This document shows, piece by piece, positions 32,258 to 42,281 of a stretch of DNA of 64,000 bases. A model generated the notes under the pieces. The model made no database searches. It saw only the letters and a program-made list of their open reading frames with translations, and had not been told where the DNA came from. The position numbers and the translations under genes are program-made. The stretch comes from Pinirhizobacter soli (GTDB lineage Bacteria > Pseudomonadota > Gammaproteobacteria > Xanthomonadales > Rhodanobacteraceae): the NCBI RefSeq assembly GCF_015905305.1, contig NZ_JADZLQ010000005.1, positions 86,181-150,180 on the forward strand, read 5' to 3'. Each line of letters begins with the position of its first letter. Position 1 is the stretch's first letter.

Positions 32258-32740
32258 CTACTTGCGCTGCTGGTCGTTGATTTCCGCCAACAACACCATG
32301 AGTTTCCGTGACGCCTCGACTTTTTCCTCTTCCCCGAGGAAAGCGCCGATTTCAAGCTCGCGGCCGTGCGACTTGAGCACGAGCCGTTGTCTGCCATTGC
32401 CCGGCAACAGCCGGACACGAACCCAGTACGGCTGGAAGGAGGCACGGCGCCGTCCGGGCAGCCATTGCACTTCCAGCTTGTCGCCTTCCACCACGATCCG
32501 CTCGCCGTGGCCACCCGCGCGCCAGGCCAGGCCCAGCAGCGATGCCACCGCCACCGACTCCAGCAGCGCGAAAACCGGGGCGAACACATTGCCCTGCCAC
32601 GCACAGATCCAGGCGACCGAGATCGACAGGGCTGCCAGCGACCATGACAACCGGTGCAGACCACGCCTGCTCAGCGCACGGTTGGGCCGGAGCCAAACAA
32701 CGCGCGGCAAGCCAGCGATGGCTGGGCGGAGCACGACCAT
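32258..32740 (-). CDS. DUF2244 membrane protein
   Basis: 160 residues from the ATG at 32740, which has AGGTG a few bases upstream. Two adjacent N-terminal membrane helices (about 32-75) precede a small soluble domain. The pattern matches DUF2244 proteins, which often lie next to cytochrome oxidase subunit II genes. Function unknown. It is 20 bases upstream of coxB and likely in the same transcript. Confidence 0.78.
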   Translation of the reverse strand: MVVLRPAIAGLPRVVWLRPNRALSRRGLHRLSWSLAALSISVAWICAWQGNVFAPVFALLESVAVASLLGLAWRAGGHGERIVVEGDKLEVQWLPGRRRASFQPYWVRVRLLPGNGRQRLVLKSHGRELEIGAFLGEEEKVEASRKLMVLLAEINDQQRK

Positions 32741-32952
32741 GGGAGCACCTGTCCCTCGGAACAGCGGAATGATAGGCCGGTGGGGGTACGACCGGCAAGG
32801 TTGACGTGGCTTTGGAGCGATGCGGGGAACAATCCGGGCATGCGGCAATTTGCCTCAAGCGACCTTGCGCACGGGCGGCCGGCATAAGCGGCCACCCACG
32901 GCCGGCGCGTACAATGTGCGGCTGATCCCGCCCCCATTGAAGCTCCCACGCC

Positions 32953-35900
32953 GTGAACGAACCCATCCTGAGCGTCGACCTGCCCGGCACCGCCAGCCCC
33001 GCCCGCGCCCGCATCACCGCGGCCTGGCTTCGCGACGAAACCGAGGCCGTGAACGACCTGCTGGCCCAGGCCACCCTGCCGCCGATCGAGCGCGAACAGG
33101 TGATCGACGTGGCCGCCGGCCTGGTGACCCGGGTCCGCGCCCGCGCCAAGGACCAATCCGCCGTCGAAAGCTTCATGCGCCAGTACGACCTTTCTTCCGA
33201 GGAAGGCGTGTTGCTGATGTGCGTGGCCGAGGCCCTGCTGCGCATCCCGGACAAGACCACCGCCGACAAACTCATCCGCGACAAGCTCGGCGAGGCCAAC
33301 TGGAAGAAGCACCTGGGCCAGAGCGAGTCGGTGTTCGTCAACGCCTCCACCTGGGGTCTGATGCTCACCGGCCACCTGGTGAACCTGGCCGAGGAAACCC
33401 GACGCGACTTCACCAGCGCCCTGCGCCGCCTGGTCGGCCGGGCCGGCGAGCCGGTGATCCGCCTGGCCGTGCGCCAGGCCATGCGCATCATGGGCCACCA
33501 GTTCGTGATGGGCCGCACTATCGGCGAGGCGCTGGATCGTTCGGCCGAAAAAGAACACGCCGTCTATCGCTATTCCTACGACATGCTGGGCGAGTCCGCG
33601 CTGACGCAAGAAACTGCGGAGCGCTACCAGCAGGACTACCGCGACGCGATCAACGCCATCGGCTCGCGCGGGCCCTTCCCCAACAACCTCGAAGCCCCCT
33701 CGATCTCGGTCAAGCTTTCCGCGCTGCACCCGCGCTACGAGGTAGCCAACCGCGATCGCGCCCGCCGCGAACTCACCGAAAAGCTGCTCGAGCTCTCGCA
33801 GTTGGCGATGAAGAACGGCATTGCGCTCTCGGTGGATGCTGAAGAAACCGACCGCCTGGAGCTGTCGCTGGACATCGTCGGCGACGTCTTCGCCCACCCG
33901 TCGCTGGAAGGCTGGAACGGCCTGGGCCTGGTGATCCAGGCCTACCAGAAGCGCGCGCCGTTCGTGATCGACTGGGTGACCGAGAAAGCCCTTGCCACCG
34001 GTCGCCGCTGGTATGTGCGCCTGGTGAAGGGCGCCTATTGGGATGCCGAGGTCAAGCGCGCGCAGGAAGGCGGCCTGGACGGCTACCCGGTATACACGCG
34101 CAAGCCCAATACGGATGTGTCGTACCTGGCCTGCGCGCAGCGCCTGTTCGCCGCCGGCGCGGACGCTGTGTACCCGCAGTTCGCCACGCACAACGCGCAC
34201 ACCATCGCCGCCATCCACCACATGTCACGTGGCCGCGCCTACGAGAACCAGCGCCTGCACGGCATGGGCGCGGATCTCTACGCCGAGGTGATCGGCAAGG
34301 ACAAGCTCAACGTGCCCTGCCGCGTATACGCGCCGGTAGGCACGCACGAGGATCTGTTGCCCTACCTGGTGCGCCGCCTGCTGGAAAACGGCGCCAACAC
34401 CAGCTTCGTCAACCGCGTGGTCGACGAAAGCGTCCCGGTCCGCGACCTGGTCGCCGACCCTTGCGAAACCGTCCGTGGTTTTGCCTCCATCCCCCACCCG
34501 CGCATCCCGCAGCCGGTGAACCTCTACGGTGAACTTCGGAAGAATTCCATGGGCATGAACTTTGCGAACGATAACGAACTGAAGGCGCTTGCCGACTCCA
34601 TCCACGCGCAGGCTGGCCCATGGAACGCTGCGCCGCTGGTACCAGGGGCTGCAGCAGCGGGCGCCGCGGAGAACGTGACCGATCCGTCGGACCGCAGCCG
34701 CGTGGTCGGCACGGTGAGCCATGCCACCGACGCGACGGTCGAGAAAGCCCTGGCCAACGCCGTGGCCGCGCAGCCGGGCTGGGACCGCCTCCCGGCCGCC
34801 AGCCGCGCGGCGATCCTCGAGCACGCGGCCGAGCAGCTGGAAACGCGCCGCGGCGAGTTCATCGCGCTGTGCGTACGCGAGGCCGGCAAGAGCCTGCCCG
34901 ACGCCATCGCCGAAATTCGCGAGGCGGCGGATTTCCTGCGCTACTACGCCACCATGGCGCGGCGCCTGTTCGGTCATCCGGAGCAATTGCCCGGCCCCAC
35001 CGGCGAGAGCAACCAGTTGTCCCTGCACGGCCGCGGCGTGTTCGTCTGCATCAGCCCCTGGAATTTCCCGCTGGCGATTTTCCTTGGCCAGGTGAGCGCC
35101 GCCCTGGCCGCCGGCAATTCGGTGATCGCCAAGCCCGCCGAGCAGACCTCGCTGATCGGATACGAGGCAGTAAAGCTGCTGCATGACGCCGGCGTGCCGC
35201 GCGAAGTGCTGCAGTACCTGCCGGGCGATGGCGCGACGGTCGGCGCCGCCCTCACCCGCGATCCACGCGTGGCCGGCGTGGCTTTCACCGGCTCCACCGA
35301 TACCGCCTGGGCGATCAATCGCGCGCTTGCCGCGCGCAACGCCCCGATCGCGGCGCTGATCGCCGAAACTGGCGGCCAGAACGCGATGATCGCCGATTCG
35401 TCTGCGCTTCCCGAACAGATCGTCAAGGACGTTATCGCCTCGGCGTTCCAGTCGGCCGGCCAGCGTTGCTCGGCCGCCCGCGTGCTGTTCGTGCAGGACG
35501 ACATCGCCGATAAGGTGATGTCGATGCTCGCCGGCGCCATGGCCGAGCTCACCGTGGGCGATCCAGGCCAGCTTTCCACCGACGTAGGGCCGGTGATCGA
35601 CGAGGACGCCAAGAAGATCCTGGTCGACCACGCCGCCCGCATGGATGCCGAAGCCCGCAAGATCGCCGAGGTGGCGCTGCCCGCTTCCACCGGCAAGGGA
35701 ACCTATTTCGCCCCGCGCGCCTATGAACTGAAATCGCTCGCCCAGCTCACCCGCGAAGTGTTCGGCCCGGTGCTGCACGTGATCCGCTGGAAGGCCGACG
35801 ACCTGGACAAGGTTGTCGAGCAGATCAATGCCACCGGCTACGGCCTCACCCTTGGCATCCACAGCCGCATCGACGACACGGTGAATTACATCCAGTCGCA

Positions 35901-36105
35901 CGCGCGGGTGGGCAACTGCTACGTCAACCGCAACCAGATCGGCGCGGTGGTGGGTGTGCAGCCCTTCGGCGGCGAGGCGCTGTCCGGCACCGGCCCCAAG
36001 GCTGGTGGTCCGCACTACCTGCTGCGCTTTGCCAACGAGCGCACGCTCACCATCAACACCACGGCGGCCGGCGGTAACGCTTCGCTGCTGACCATCGGCG
36101 AATAA
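32953..36105 (+). CDS. putA: bifunctional proline dehydrogenase / L-glutamate-5-semialdehyde dehydrogenase
   Basis: 1050 residues with a GTG start at 32953. N-terminal helical arm (about 20-120), FAD proline dehydrogenase barrel (about 130-470, with 'VRLVKGAYWDAEVKRAQ' and 'FATHNAHTIAAI'), then aldehyde dehydrogenase (about 560-1035) with Glu in 'AETGGQ' and catalytic Cys839 in 'GQRCSAARV'. Converts proline to glutamate and reduces quinone. It lacks the ribbon-helix-helix DNA-binding domain of the about 1300-residue E. coli type, so it cannot repress itself. The AraC-type gene 86 bases downstream might take part in control. Confidence 0.95.
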   Translation: MNEPILSVDLPGTASPARARITAAWLRDETEAVNDLLAQATLPPIEREQVIDVAAGLVTRVRARAKDQSAVESFMRQYDLSSEEGVLLMCVAEALLRIPDKTTADKLIRDKLGEANWKKHLGQSESVFVNASTWGLMLTGHLVNLAEETRRDFTSALRRLVGRAGEPVIRLAVRQAMRIMGHQFVMGRTIGEALDRSAEKEHAVYRYSYDMLGESALTQETAERYQQDYRDAINAIGSRGPFPNNLEAPSISVKLSALHPRYEVANRDRARRELTEKLLELSQLAMKNGIALSVDAEETDRLELSLDIVGDVFAHPSLEGWNGLGLVIQAYQKRAPFVIDWVTEKALATGRRWYVRLVKGAYWDAEVKRAQEGGLDGYPVYTRKPNTDVSYLACAQRLFAAGADAVYPQFATHNAHTIAAIHHMSRGRAYENQRLHGMGADLYAEVIGKDKLNVPCRVYAPVGTHEDLLPYLVRRLLENGANTSFVNRVVDESVPVRDLVADPCETVRGFASIPHPRIPQPVNLYGELRKNSMGMNFANDNELKALADSIHAQAGPWNAAPLVPGAAAAGAAENVTDPSDRSRVVGTVSHATDATVEKALANAVAAQPGWDRLPAASRAAILEHAAEQLETRRGEFIALCVREAGKSLPDAIAEIREAADFLRYYATMARRLFGHPEQLPGPTGESNQLSLHGRGVFVCISPWNFPLAIFLGQVSAALAAGNSVIAKPAEQTSLIGYEAVKLLHDAGVPREVLQYLPGDGATVGAALTRDPRVAGVAFTGSTDTAWAINRALAARNAPIAALIAETGGQNAMIADSSALPEQIVKDVIASAFQSAGQRCSAARVLFVQDDIADKVMSMLAGAMAELTVGDPGQLSTDVGPVIDEDAKKILVDHAARMDAEARKIAEVALPASTGKGTYFAPRAYELKSLAQLTREVFGPVLHVIRWKADDLDKVVEQINATGYGLTLGIHSRIDDTVNYIQSHARVGNCYVNRNQIGAVVGVQPFGGEALSGTGPKAGGPHYLLRFANERTLTINTTAAGGNASLLTIGE

Positions 36106-36190
36106 GCCACGCGCAGGATGTTGCGATGCGTTAACGGTTTCCCCTGTCCAGGTGCCATGATCGGTGCCTGGACAGCTGGGGAGCGGTTCG

Positions 36191-37240
36191 ATGAAATCCG
36201 TCGCAGGCATCCATAACCCCGCCGACGACCCGCGCTACACGGCGGTGGAAATCCCACCCAACGTATTGCTTGGGCTCACCCTGCTGGCCGATCGCGACGG
36301 CGTGGACTGCACGCCCTGGTTCGCCGGGCTGCCGCTCGACCGCAGCCAGATCGCCGACCCGGATGCACGCATTTCCTACCGGCAAGCCGCCATCGTGCTG
36401 CGCCGCGCCCTGCTCGCCGTGGGCGACCCGGCCCTGGGCATGCGCGCCGGTCGGGATGGCAACCTCGGCAGCTTCGGTCTGCTGGGCCTGGCCATGATGA
36501 CCTCGGCCACCTTTGGCGACGCCATGCGCGTGGGCATCGAAAACCACAAGGTGTGCGGCTCCCTGCTGGATATCGGCTTCGACATGCCCGGTCCGCGCGA
36601 GGCTGCGCTGGTGGCCTGGCCACGCTTTGGCGAGCATGCCCTGCTACCTTTCCTCTGCGAAGAACTCTTCGCCAGTTGCCTGGCGGTGGCGCGGGAGCTG
36701 GTGGGGCCCGCCTTGCGGCCACTGCGGCTGGAACTGACCTATCCCCGGCCGGCCTATGTCCGGCAGTACATGGATTTCTTCCAGTGCGAGCTGCGTTTTG
36801 GCGCGCCCGCCAACCAGATCGTGATGGATGCGCGCTGGCTGGAGGTACCCCTTCCCGGCTACAACGCGCGCACCCGGCAGCAGGCGCTGGCCATCTGCAC
36901 GCGCGAGTTGCCCCAGGGCAGCAGCTCCGATGAAGTGGTGATGGCGGTCGAGCAACTGCTGCGTTCGCGGCTGCGCGAACATCCGCGGCTGCCCGAGGTG
37001 GCCCGCAGCCTCAACATGAGCGAGCGCTCGCTCCGCCGCCGGCTCGCCGAAGGCGGCCGGGTATTCCGTGACATCCACGACCAACTGCGTGCCGAACGGG
37101 CCATGGAACTGCTTTACGCCGGGCACCTGAGCGTGGCGGAGGTGGGTGCCGAGATTGGCTTCGCCGACCCTCGCGAGTTCCGGCGCGCCTTCAAGCGCTG
37201 GACGGGCATGCCGCCACGGGATGCCCGCCGGGCCGCTTAA
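36191..37240 (+). CDS. AraC family transcriptional regulator (Arabinose_bd-like N-domain)
   Basis: 349 residues from the ATG at 36191, preceded by GGGGAG. N-terminal effector domain of the OruR/ArgR-like type (about 20-220), with 'LGLAMMTSATFGDAMRV'. C-terminal double helix-turn-helix domain from about 245, with 'LPEVARSLNMSERSLRRRL' and 'GFADPREFRRAFKRWTGMPP'. Such regulators often act on genes for uptake and breakdown of fatty acids, alcohols or amino acids. It lies between putA and the beta-helix/cytochrome/TonB/aldehyde dehydrogenase genes, so it could control either. The second is favoured because genes run in one direction without a strong terminator. Confidence 0.88.
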   Translation: MKSVAGIHNPADDPRYTAVEIPPNVLLGLTLLADRDGVDCTPWFAGLPLDRSQIADPDARISYRQAAIVLRRALLAVGDPALGMRAGRDGNLGSFGLLGLAMMTSATFGDAMRVGIENHKVCGSLLDIGFDMPGPREAALVAWPRFGEHALLPFLCEELFASCLAVARELVGPALRPLRLELTYPRPAYVRQYMDFFQCELRFGAPANQIVMDARWLEVPLPGYNARTRQQALAICTRELPQGSSSDEVVMAVEQLLRSRLREHPRLPEVARSLNMSERSLRRRLAEGGRVFRDIHDQLRAERAMELLYAGHLSVAEVGAEIGFADPREFRRAFKRWTGMPPRDARRAA

Positions 37241-37360
37241 ACCCCTCGGGTTGGCCGATTTTCCCCCCATCGTCGTCGCAACGCCCCTCCCTCCCTCGGT
37301 CCGGTAGGCGGCAGATTGCAGGACAGGCGACGAACAGCCGTTTGAATGGGGGAGAGTTCC

Positions 37361-38599
37361 ATGCGATCGACGATCATCCTGGCCACCATGGCCCTGGGCC
37401 TTGCGGCCTGTAGCGGGCAGTCATCGGCTCCGACGGCCGACAACGGCAGCGCCGGCAACAGCTTCGAGGCGAAGCTCCAGCAACAGTTGCTCGATGCCAA
37501 ACCCGGCAGCGTCGTGGATATCCCGGCCGGGCATTACAGCCTCAAACGGGGCCTGAGCCTGCGCACCGATGGCGTCACCATCCGCGGCGCCGGCAAGGAC
37601 AAGACGGTGCTCTCGTTCAAGGATCAAGTGACGGGCCCCGAAGGGCTACTGGTGAACGCCAACGATTTCACCATCGAGCACCTGGCCATCGAAGACACCA
37701 AGGGTGATGGCCTGAAGATCAACCAGGGGAAGCACATCACCATCCGCGACGTACGCGTGGAATGGACCGGCGGCCCCAAGACCACCAACGGTGCCTATGG
37801 CATCTATCCGGTCAAGACGCAGGACACGTTGATCGAGGACTCCGTTGCCATCGGCGCCTCCGATGCCGGCATCTACGTGGGCCAGTCCAACAACATCATC
37901 GTGCGCCGCAACCGCGCGCAATCGAACGTGGCAGGCATCGAGATCGAGAACTCGATCGGCGCGGACGTCTATGAAAACGTGGCCGTCGGCAACACCGGCG
38001 GCATCCTGGTGTTCAACATGCCCAACCTCTCGCAGCCCGGGCACGCCACGCGCGTATTCAAGAACCAGGTACGCGACAACAACACCGCCAACTTCGCCGC
38101 CAAGGGCGCCGCGGTTGCCAGCGTGCCGGCCGGTTCCGGTGTGGTGGTCAACTCCAACGACAAGGTGGAGATCTTCGACAACGACATCGTCAACCACCAG
38201 ACGGCGAACGTGATCATCTCCAGCTATTTCTCGACCAACTACTACAACAAGAAGGGCGTGGACCCGAACTACAACCCCTACCCGAAAGGCATCTTCATCT
38301 ACGACAACCGTTTTGCCGGCGGCGGCGACGCCCCCGACGGCATGAAACTGAAAATGTTGAAGACTGCTGTATATGGCATGGGCGGGCGCTTCCCCGACGT
38401 CCTCTGGGATGGCTTTGTCGACGAGAAAACGCTGGTCGACGGCCTGCCGCCACCATCGGACCGGCTTTGCATCCAGAACGGGCCGGTAGGCGTGCTCAAC
38501 GCCGACGGGCCGCACGACTACGACAAACCCAGCACCGACACCCGCGCTTACCAGTGCACGCTGCCCAAGCTCCCGGCGATCGTGTTGGGCCAGGGCTAA
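37361..38599 (+). CDS. parallel beta-helix repeat lipoprotein
   Basis: 412 residues. ATG at 37361 has GGGGAGAG upstream. An ATG 15 bases earlier is less likely. Lipobox LAAC with Cys17 predicts a lipoprotein. The body is a right-handed beta-helix with repeated short motifs ('ITIRDVRVEW', 'TLIEDSVAIG', 'IIVRRNRAQS', 'VEIFDNDIVNH'), resembling pectate-lyase-type and the conserved family usually paired with SO2930-type diheme cytochromes. No catalytic residues can be assigned. It probably binds or processes a substrate on the periplasmic or outer surface. The cytochrome gene starts 3 bases after the stop. Confidence 0.83.
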   Translation: MRSTIILATMALGLAACSGQSSAPTADNGSAGNSFEAKLQQQLLDAKPGSVVDIPAGHYSLKRGLSLRTDGVTIRGAGKDKTVLSFKDQVTGPEGLLVNANDFTIEHLAIEDTKGDGLKINQGKHITIRDVRVEWTGGPKTTNGAYGIYPVKTQDTLIEDSVAIGASDAGIYVGQSNNIIVRRNRAQSNVAGIEIENSIGADVYENVAVGNTGGILVFNMPNLSQPGHATRVFKNQVRDNNTANFAAKGAAVASVPAGSGVVVNSNDKVEIFDNDIVNHQTANVIISSYFSTNYYNKKGVDPNYNPYPKGIFIYDNRFAGGGDAPDGMKLKMLKTAVYGMGGRFPDVLWDGFVDEKTLVDGLPPPSDRLCIQNGPVGVLNADGPHDYDKPSTDTRAYQCTLPKLPAIVLGQG

Positions 38600-38602
38600 G
38601 GC

Positions 38603-39763
38603 ATGCATCGAAGGCTCGTTTTTTGGTGCATCGCCACCGCGGTACTGTTCGTGCTCGGCGGGATACTCGCCGCCTGCCACCGGCAGATGCCGCCGGTGAC
38701 GTTCCACGCCGAGGGCCGCCCTGCACACCTGTCCGAGTGGCATGTGGTGGCCGTGGCCGACGGCAAGCTGGTACTGAATCAGGGCGTGGTGCCGTACGAC
38801 CTCAACACCCCGCTCTTTACCGACTACGCGCACAAACTGCGCACGATCTGGATGCCGCAGGGCGCGCACGCCAACTACGACGCCGAACAGACTTTCGACT
38901 TCCCGGTCGGCACCGTCATCAGCAAGACGTTCTACTACCCGCGTGCCGCCGGCGGCGCGGAGGGCACGGTGCTGCGCACGTACGACAGTTCACGCGACTT
39001 CGCAGGCGAAGGCCTGGACCTCGCGCACGTGCATCTGGTCGAGACACGCATCCTGGTACGGAGGGCATCGGGATGGGCGGCCATTCCCTACGTGTGGAAT
39101 ACCGCGCAGACCGACGCAGACCTCGCCCGCACAGGCGCCGTATTGCCGCTGACTTTGCTCGACGACAAAGGCGCGAGCGAGGCGTTCAACTACGTGGTGC
39201 CGGACGAAAGCCAGTGCTCGAGCTGCCACGCACGCGATTGGGTGACGCGGCAGATCGCACCGATAGGGCCGAAGGCCCGTCACCTCAACCGCGACTACGA
39301 CTATCCGGACGGAAGGGAAAACCAGCTGGCGCACCTGGTGCGCGTGGGCTACCTGCAGGGCGTGCCGACGGCCACGCAGATCCCGCGCAATGCCAACTGG
39401 ATGGATACCCACCAGCCACTGGAAGCCCGCGCACGCGCCTACCTGGATATCAATTGCGGCCACTGCCACAACCCGAAGGGCGCCGCCAACACCACCGCGC
39501 TCACGCTGGACGTGACCGCCGGCGACGACCGCCACCTGGGTATCTGCAAGCCGCCCGTGGCCGCCGGCCGCGGCACGGGCGACCACATGTTCGACATCGT
39601 GCCCGGACAACCCGACGCATCGATCCTGCCTTATCGCATGGCGTCGTCGGAACCGGGCGTGATGATGCCTGAAATAGGCCGAAGCACCGTTCACCGGGAA
39701 GGGGTGGCGCTGATCCGCGCCTGGATCGCATCGCAGCAGGGCTCGTGCCTGGCCACGGAATAA
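38603..39763 (+). CDS. SO2930-family diheme c-type cytochrome lipoprotein
   Basis: 386 residues. N-terminal signal with lipobox LAAC (Cys25). Two heme c attachment motifs: CSSCH at 205-209 and CGHCH at 285-289. The N-terminal 200 residues have no heme and include 'YDLNTPLFTDYAHKLRTIW', which is characteristic of the SO2930/HNE_0200 family. The family is repeatedly found beside a beta-helix protein as here. Likely a periplasmic or surface electron carrier for an oxidation that is not yet known. The TonB receptor gene follows after 30 bases. Confidence 0.87.
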   Translation: MHRRLVFWCIATAVLFVLGGILAACHRQMPPVTFHAEGRPAHLSEWHVVAVADGKLVLNQGVVPYDLNTPLFTDYAHKLRTIWMPQGAHANYDAEQTFDFPVGTVISKTFYYPRAAGGAEGTVLRTYDSSRDFAGEGLDLAHVHLVETRILVRRASGWAAIPYVWNTAQTDADLARTGAVLPLTLLDDKGASEAFNYVVPDESQCSSCHARDWVTRQIAPIGPKARHLNRDYDYPDGRENQLAHLVRVGYLQGVPTATQIPRNANWMDTHQPLEARARAYLDINCGHCHNPKGAANTTALTLDVTAGDDRHLGICKPPVAAGRGTGDHMFDIVPGQPDASILPYRMASSEPGVMMPEIGRSTVHREGVALIRAWIASQQGSCLATE

Positions 39764-39793
39764 ACCTAAGCCGCATCATGGGGAGATGATTCG

Positions 39794-42229
39794 ATGGCAA
39801 ACCACATCAACCGGCGCGCACGTATCCGTACCTGCGCCGTGCTGGCCGCCAGCATCGCCAGTATCACGGCCAGCTGGGCCCAGGATTCCAATACCGCCAA
39901 GCCCGCCGACGCCAACCGGGCCACCGAGCTTGGCAATGTCACCGTCACCGCGCAGAACCGTACCCAGGAAATGCAGTCGGTGCCGATCCCGCTGCAGATC
40001 GTCACCGCCAAGCAGATCGATACGCTGGCCGCGACCGACCTCAGCAAGATGAGCCTGTTCGTACCGGGCCTGGTGGTGGGCGGTGACCAACCCACCCAGC
40101 CCCGTTACCAGTTGCGCGGTGTCAGTACCGCCGACTTCGGCATCGGTACCGAGCCTGCGGTGGGCGTGTACGTGGACGGCGTGTACGCCGCGCGCTCGGG
40201 TGGCGCGCTGCTGGCCTTCAACGACGTCAAGCGGATCGAAGTGCTGAAAGGACCACAGGGCACCCTGTTCGGACGCAATGCCGCGGGCGGCGCGATCTCG
40301 ATCATCACCAACGAACCCAGCGACCAGTTCGAAGGACGCGCCCGCGTCCGCTTCGGCGACTATGGCCGGCGTTACTTCGATGCGCTGCTCAATATTCCCG
40401 TCGGCAAGGACATGGCATTCCGGCTTTCGGTGCTGGACAACCAGTCCGACGGTTGGGTGAAGGATGCCGCCACGGGCCGCCATTACGGGCGCGACGACGA
40501 CTGGGGCACGCGCGCGGCCTGGCGGTGGAATGTCACCGGCAATACGCGGGTATTGCTGACCTGGGACCACGAGGAACTGAAGCAACCGCCCAGCCCCGCC
40601 TTCGGCATCGCCCCGCTGCCCACCACGCCCGATGGCCGGCCGCCGTACCCGCCGGACCCTGCCACCTATCGCAATCCCCTGCACGTGCCGTTGCTCAACG
40701 ATGCGGTGGACGCCAGTGAAGGCCGCCGCTTCGACGGCGCGACGCTTGTGATCGATCATTCGATGGATTGGGGAAGCTTCACCTCCACCACCGCGTGGCG
40801 GAACTTCGACACGCACAACCGTGGCGATTACGACGGTACCAACAACATCCTGACCTACCTCGATACCAACAATATCGAGCACAACAACAGCTGGTACCAA
40901 GAATTCAAGTTCGCCGGCAACAACGACGTGGCCGATTGGGTAGCTGGCGTGAGCTACTACCAGGAGCAGGCGCGCCAAACCAGCCAGACCAATGTCTTCA
41001 CCGACAGCATCGATACGCTCGCACTGAACCTGGGCGTGCCCACCGGCACGCCGGACGGCACCATCTACCACTTCTTCAATTCCCTGCTGCAGGCCAACGG
41101 CCTGCCATTCACCCTGCTGGGCGATCCCTGGCGCGAACAGATTTCCAACGTCGGCCGCTTCAAGGCCTACGCCGCCTTCGGCGACGTGATCTGGCATTTG
41201 AACGACCGCATGAACCTCACCACCGGTGTGCGCTACACGCGCGACACCAAGGATTTCTCCTGGTACAACGCCCCGCGGCAGGCCGACGCGCTGGATGACA
41301 CCATCAACACGCTCGACGCCCTTGGCGTGCTGGCCGCGGTAGGGGTGGACCCGGCCACCTTCCGCCAGAACCTGATCTTCACCGACGCGGTGGGCGTGCC
41401 GGTGCATTTCCACGACAGCTGGACAGACGTAAGCCCGCGCGCGGTGCTCGACTACCGATTCACGCCATCAAGCATGGGCTATGTATCAGTGACCAAGGGC
41501 TACAAGGCCGGCGGCTACAACAGCGTGCAGGTGGGCTCGCGCTTCGAGCCTGAGAAAGTGTGGAACTACGAGGCCGGCATCAAGAACGTGTTCGAAGACC
41601 TGCACCTGCTGCTCAATGGCTCGGTCTACTACTACCGCTACACCAACAAGCAGTCGCTCACCCTCGACCCGAACACCGCCGGCTCCGGCGTGCCACGTTA
41701 CCTGGTGAACAGCAGCGACCAGGACGCCCACGGCGTGGAACTGGAAGCGCAATGGCAGCCGCTGGACGGCATGCGCATCTATGGCAACGTCGCCTATATC
41801 GACGCCACCTACCGCAACACCGTGGCCCCCGATGGCGTGAGCTTGTCCGGCCAGCCCACCGGCGAGCCGCTTTTTTCCTTCGCCGGAGGATTCGGCTACA
41901 CCTGGCACGGCGTAATGCATGGCGACCTGGCCTTCGACATCCAGCATGCCTATCGCGGCAAGTCACGCTGCAACGATGATTCGGTGCTGCAGGGAGAGTG
42001 CGAGGTCAGCCCGAACTTCAACACCGGCAGCGCACAGAACCGCACCGATGCCCGCCTGGACTGGCAGTCGCAGGGTGGCACCTGGGGCGCGGCGATATTC
42101 GGCAACAACGTGTTCAACCGCCGGTATGTCACGGGCGTCAACAACATCAGCACCTCGGTGTTCGGCACACCGTTCGCCACCATCACCCCGCCGCGCATGT
42201 GGGGCGTGGAACTGCGAGCCAAATTCTGA
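39794..42229 (+). CDS. TonB-dependent outer-membrane receptor
   Basis: 811 residues. GGGGAG lies about 9 bases before the ATG. Signal peptide at about 1-29 (ending SWAQ). TonB-box-like 'LGNVTVTAQNR', then a plug with 'PGLVVGGDQPTQPRYQLRGV' and 'LKGPQGTLFGRNAAGGAISI', and a barrel ending in 'GVELRAKF' with terminal Phe. This is the CirA/FyuA-like style of receptors used by Sphingomonads and Xanthomonads for varied hydrophobic or aromatic nutrients. No iron-regulation site was seen upstream. It is embedded in the beta-helix/diheme cytochrome/aldehyde dehydrogenase gene set, so it probably imports the substrate or product of that system. Confidence 0.9.
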   Translation: MANHINRRARIRTCAVLAASIASITASWAQDSNTAKPADANRATELGNVTVTAQNRTQEMQSVPIPLQIVTAKQIDTLAATDLSKMSLFVPGLVVGGDQPTQPRYQLRGVSTADFGIGTEPAVGVYVDGVYAARSGGALLAFNDVKRIEVLKGPQGTLFGRNAAGGAISIITNEPSDQFEGRARVRFGDYGRRYFDALLNIPVGKDMAFRLSVLDNQSDGWVKDAATGRHYGRDDDWGTRAAWRWNVTGNTRVLLTWDHEELKQPPSPAFGIAPLPTTPDGRPPYPPDPATYRNPLHVPLLNDAVDASEGRRFDGATLVIDHSMDWGSFTSTTAWRNFDTHNRGDYDGTNNILTYLDTNNIEHNNSWYQEFKFAGNNDVADWVAGVSYYQEQARQTSQTNVFTDSIDTLALNLGVPTGTPDGTIYHFFNSLLQANGLPFTLLGDPWREQISNVGRFKAYAAFGDVIWHLNDRMNLTTGVRYTRDTKDFSWYNAPRQADALDDTINTLDALGVLAAVGVDPATFRQNLIFTDAVGVPVHFHDSWTDVSPRAVLDYRFTPSSMGYVSVTKGYKAGGYNSVQVGSRFEPEKVWNYEAGIKNVFEDLHLLLNGSVYYYRYTNKQSLTLDPNTAGSGVPRYLVNSSDQDAHGVELEAQWQPLDGMRIYGNVAYIDATYRNTVAPDGVSLSGQPTGEPLFSFAGGFGYTWHGVMHGDLAFDIQHAYRGKSRCNDDSVLQGECEVSPNFNTGSAQNRTDARLDWQSQGGTWGAAIFGNNVFNRRYVTGVNNISTSVFGTPFATITPPRMWGVELRAKF

Positions 42230-42281
42230 ACATGGTTTGATGTAAAACGTGTGCACCAAACTTAAGGACGGCCTTTTAGCC

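Noticed and set aside
34225..36210. 661-codon minus-strand frame opposite putA
   Set aside because: Antisense shadow of the aldehyde dehydrogenase domain of PutA.
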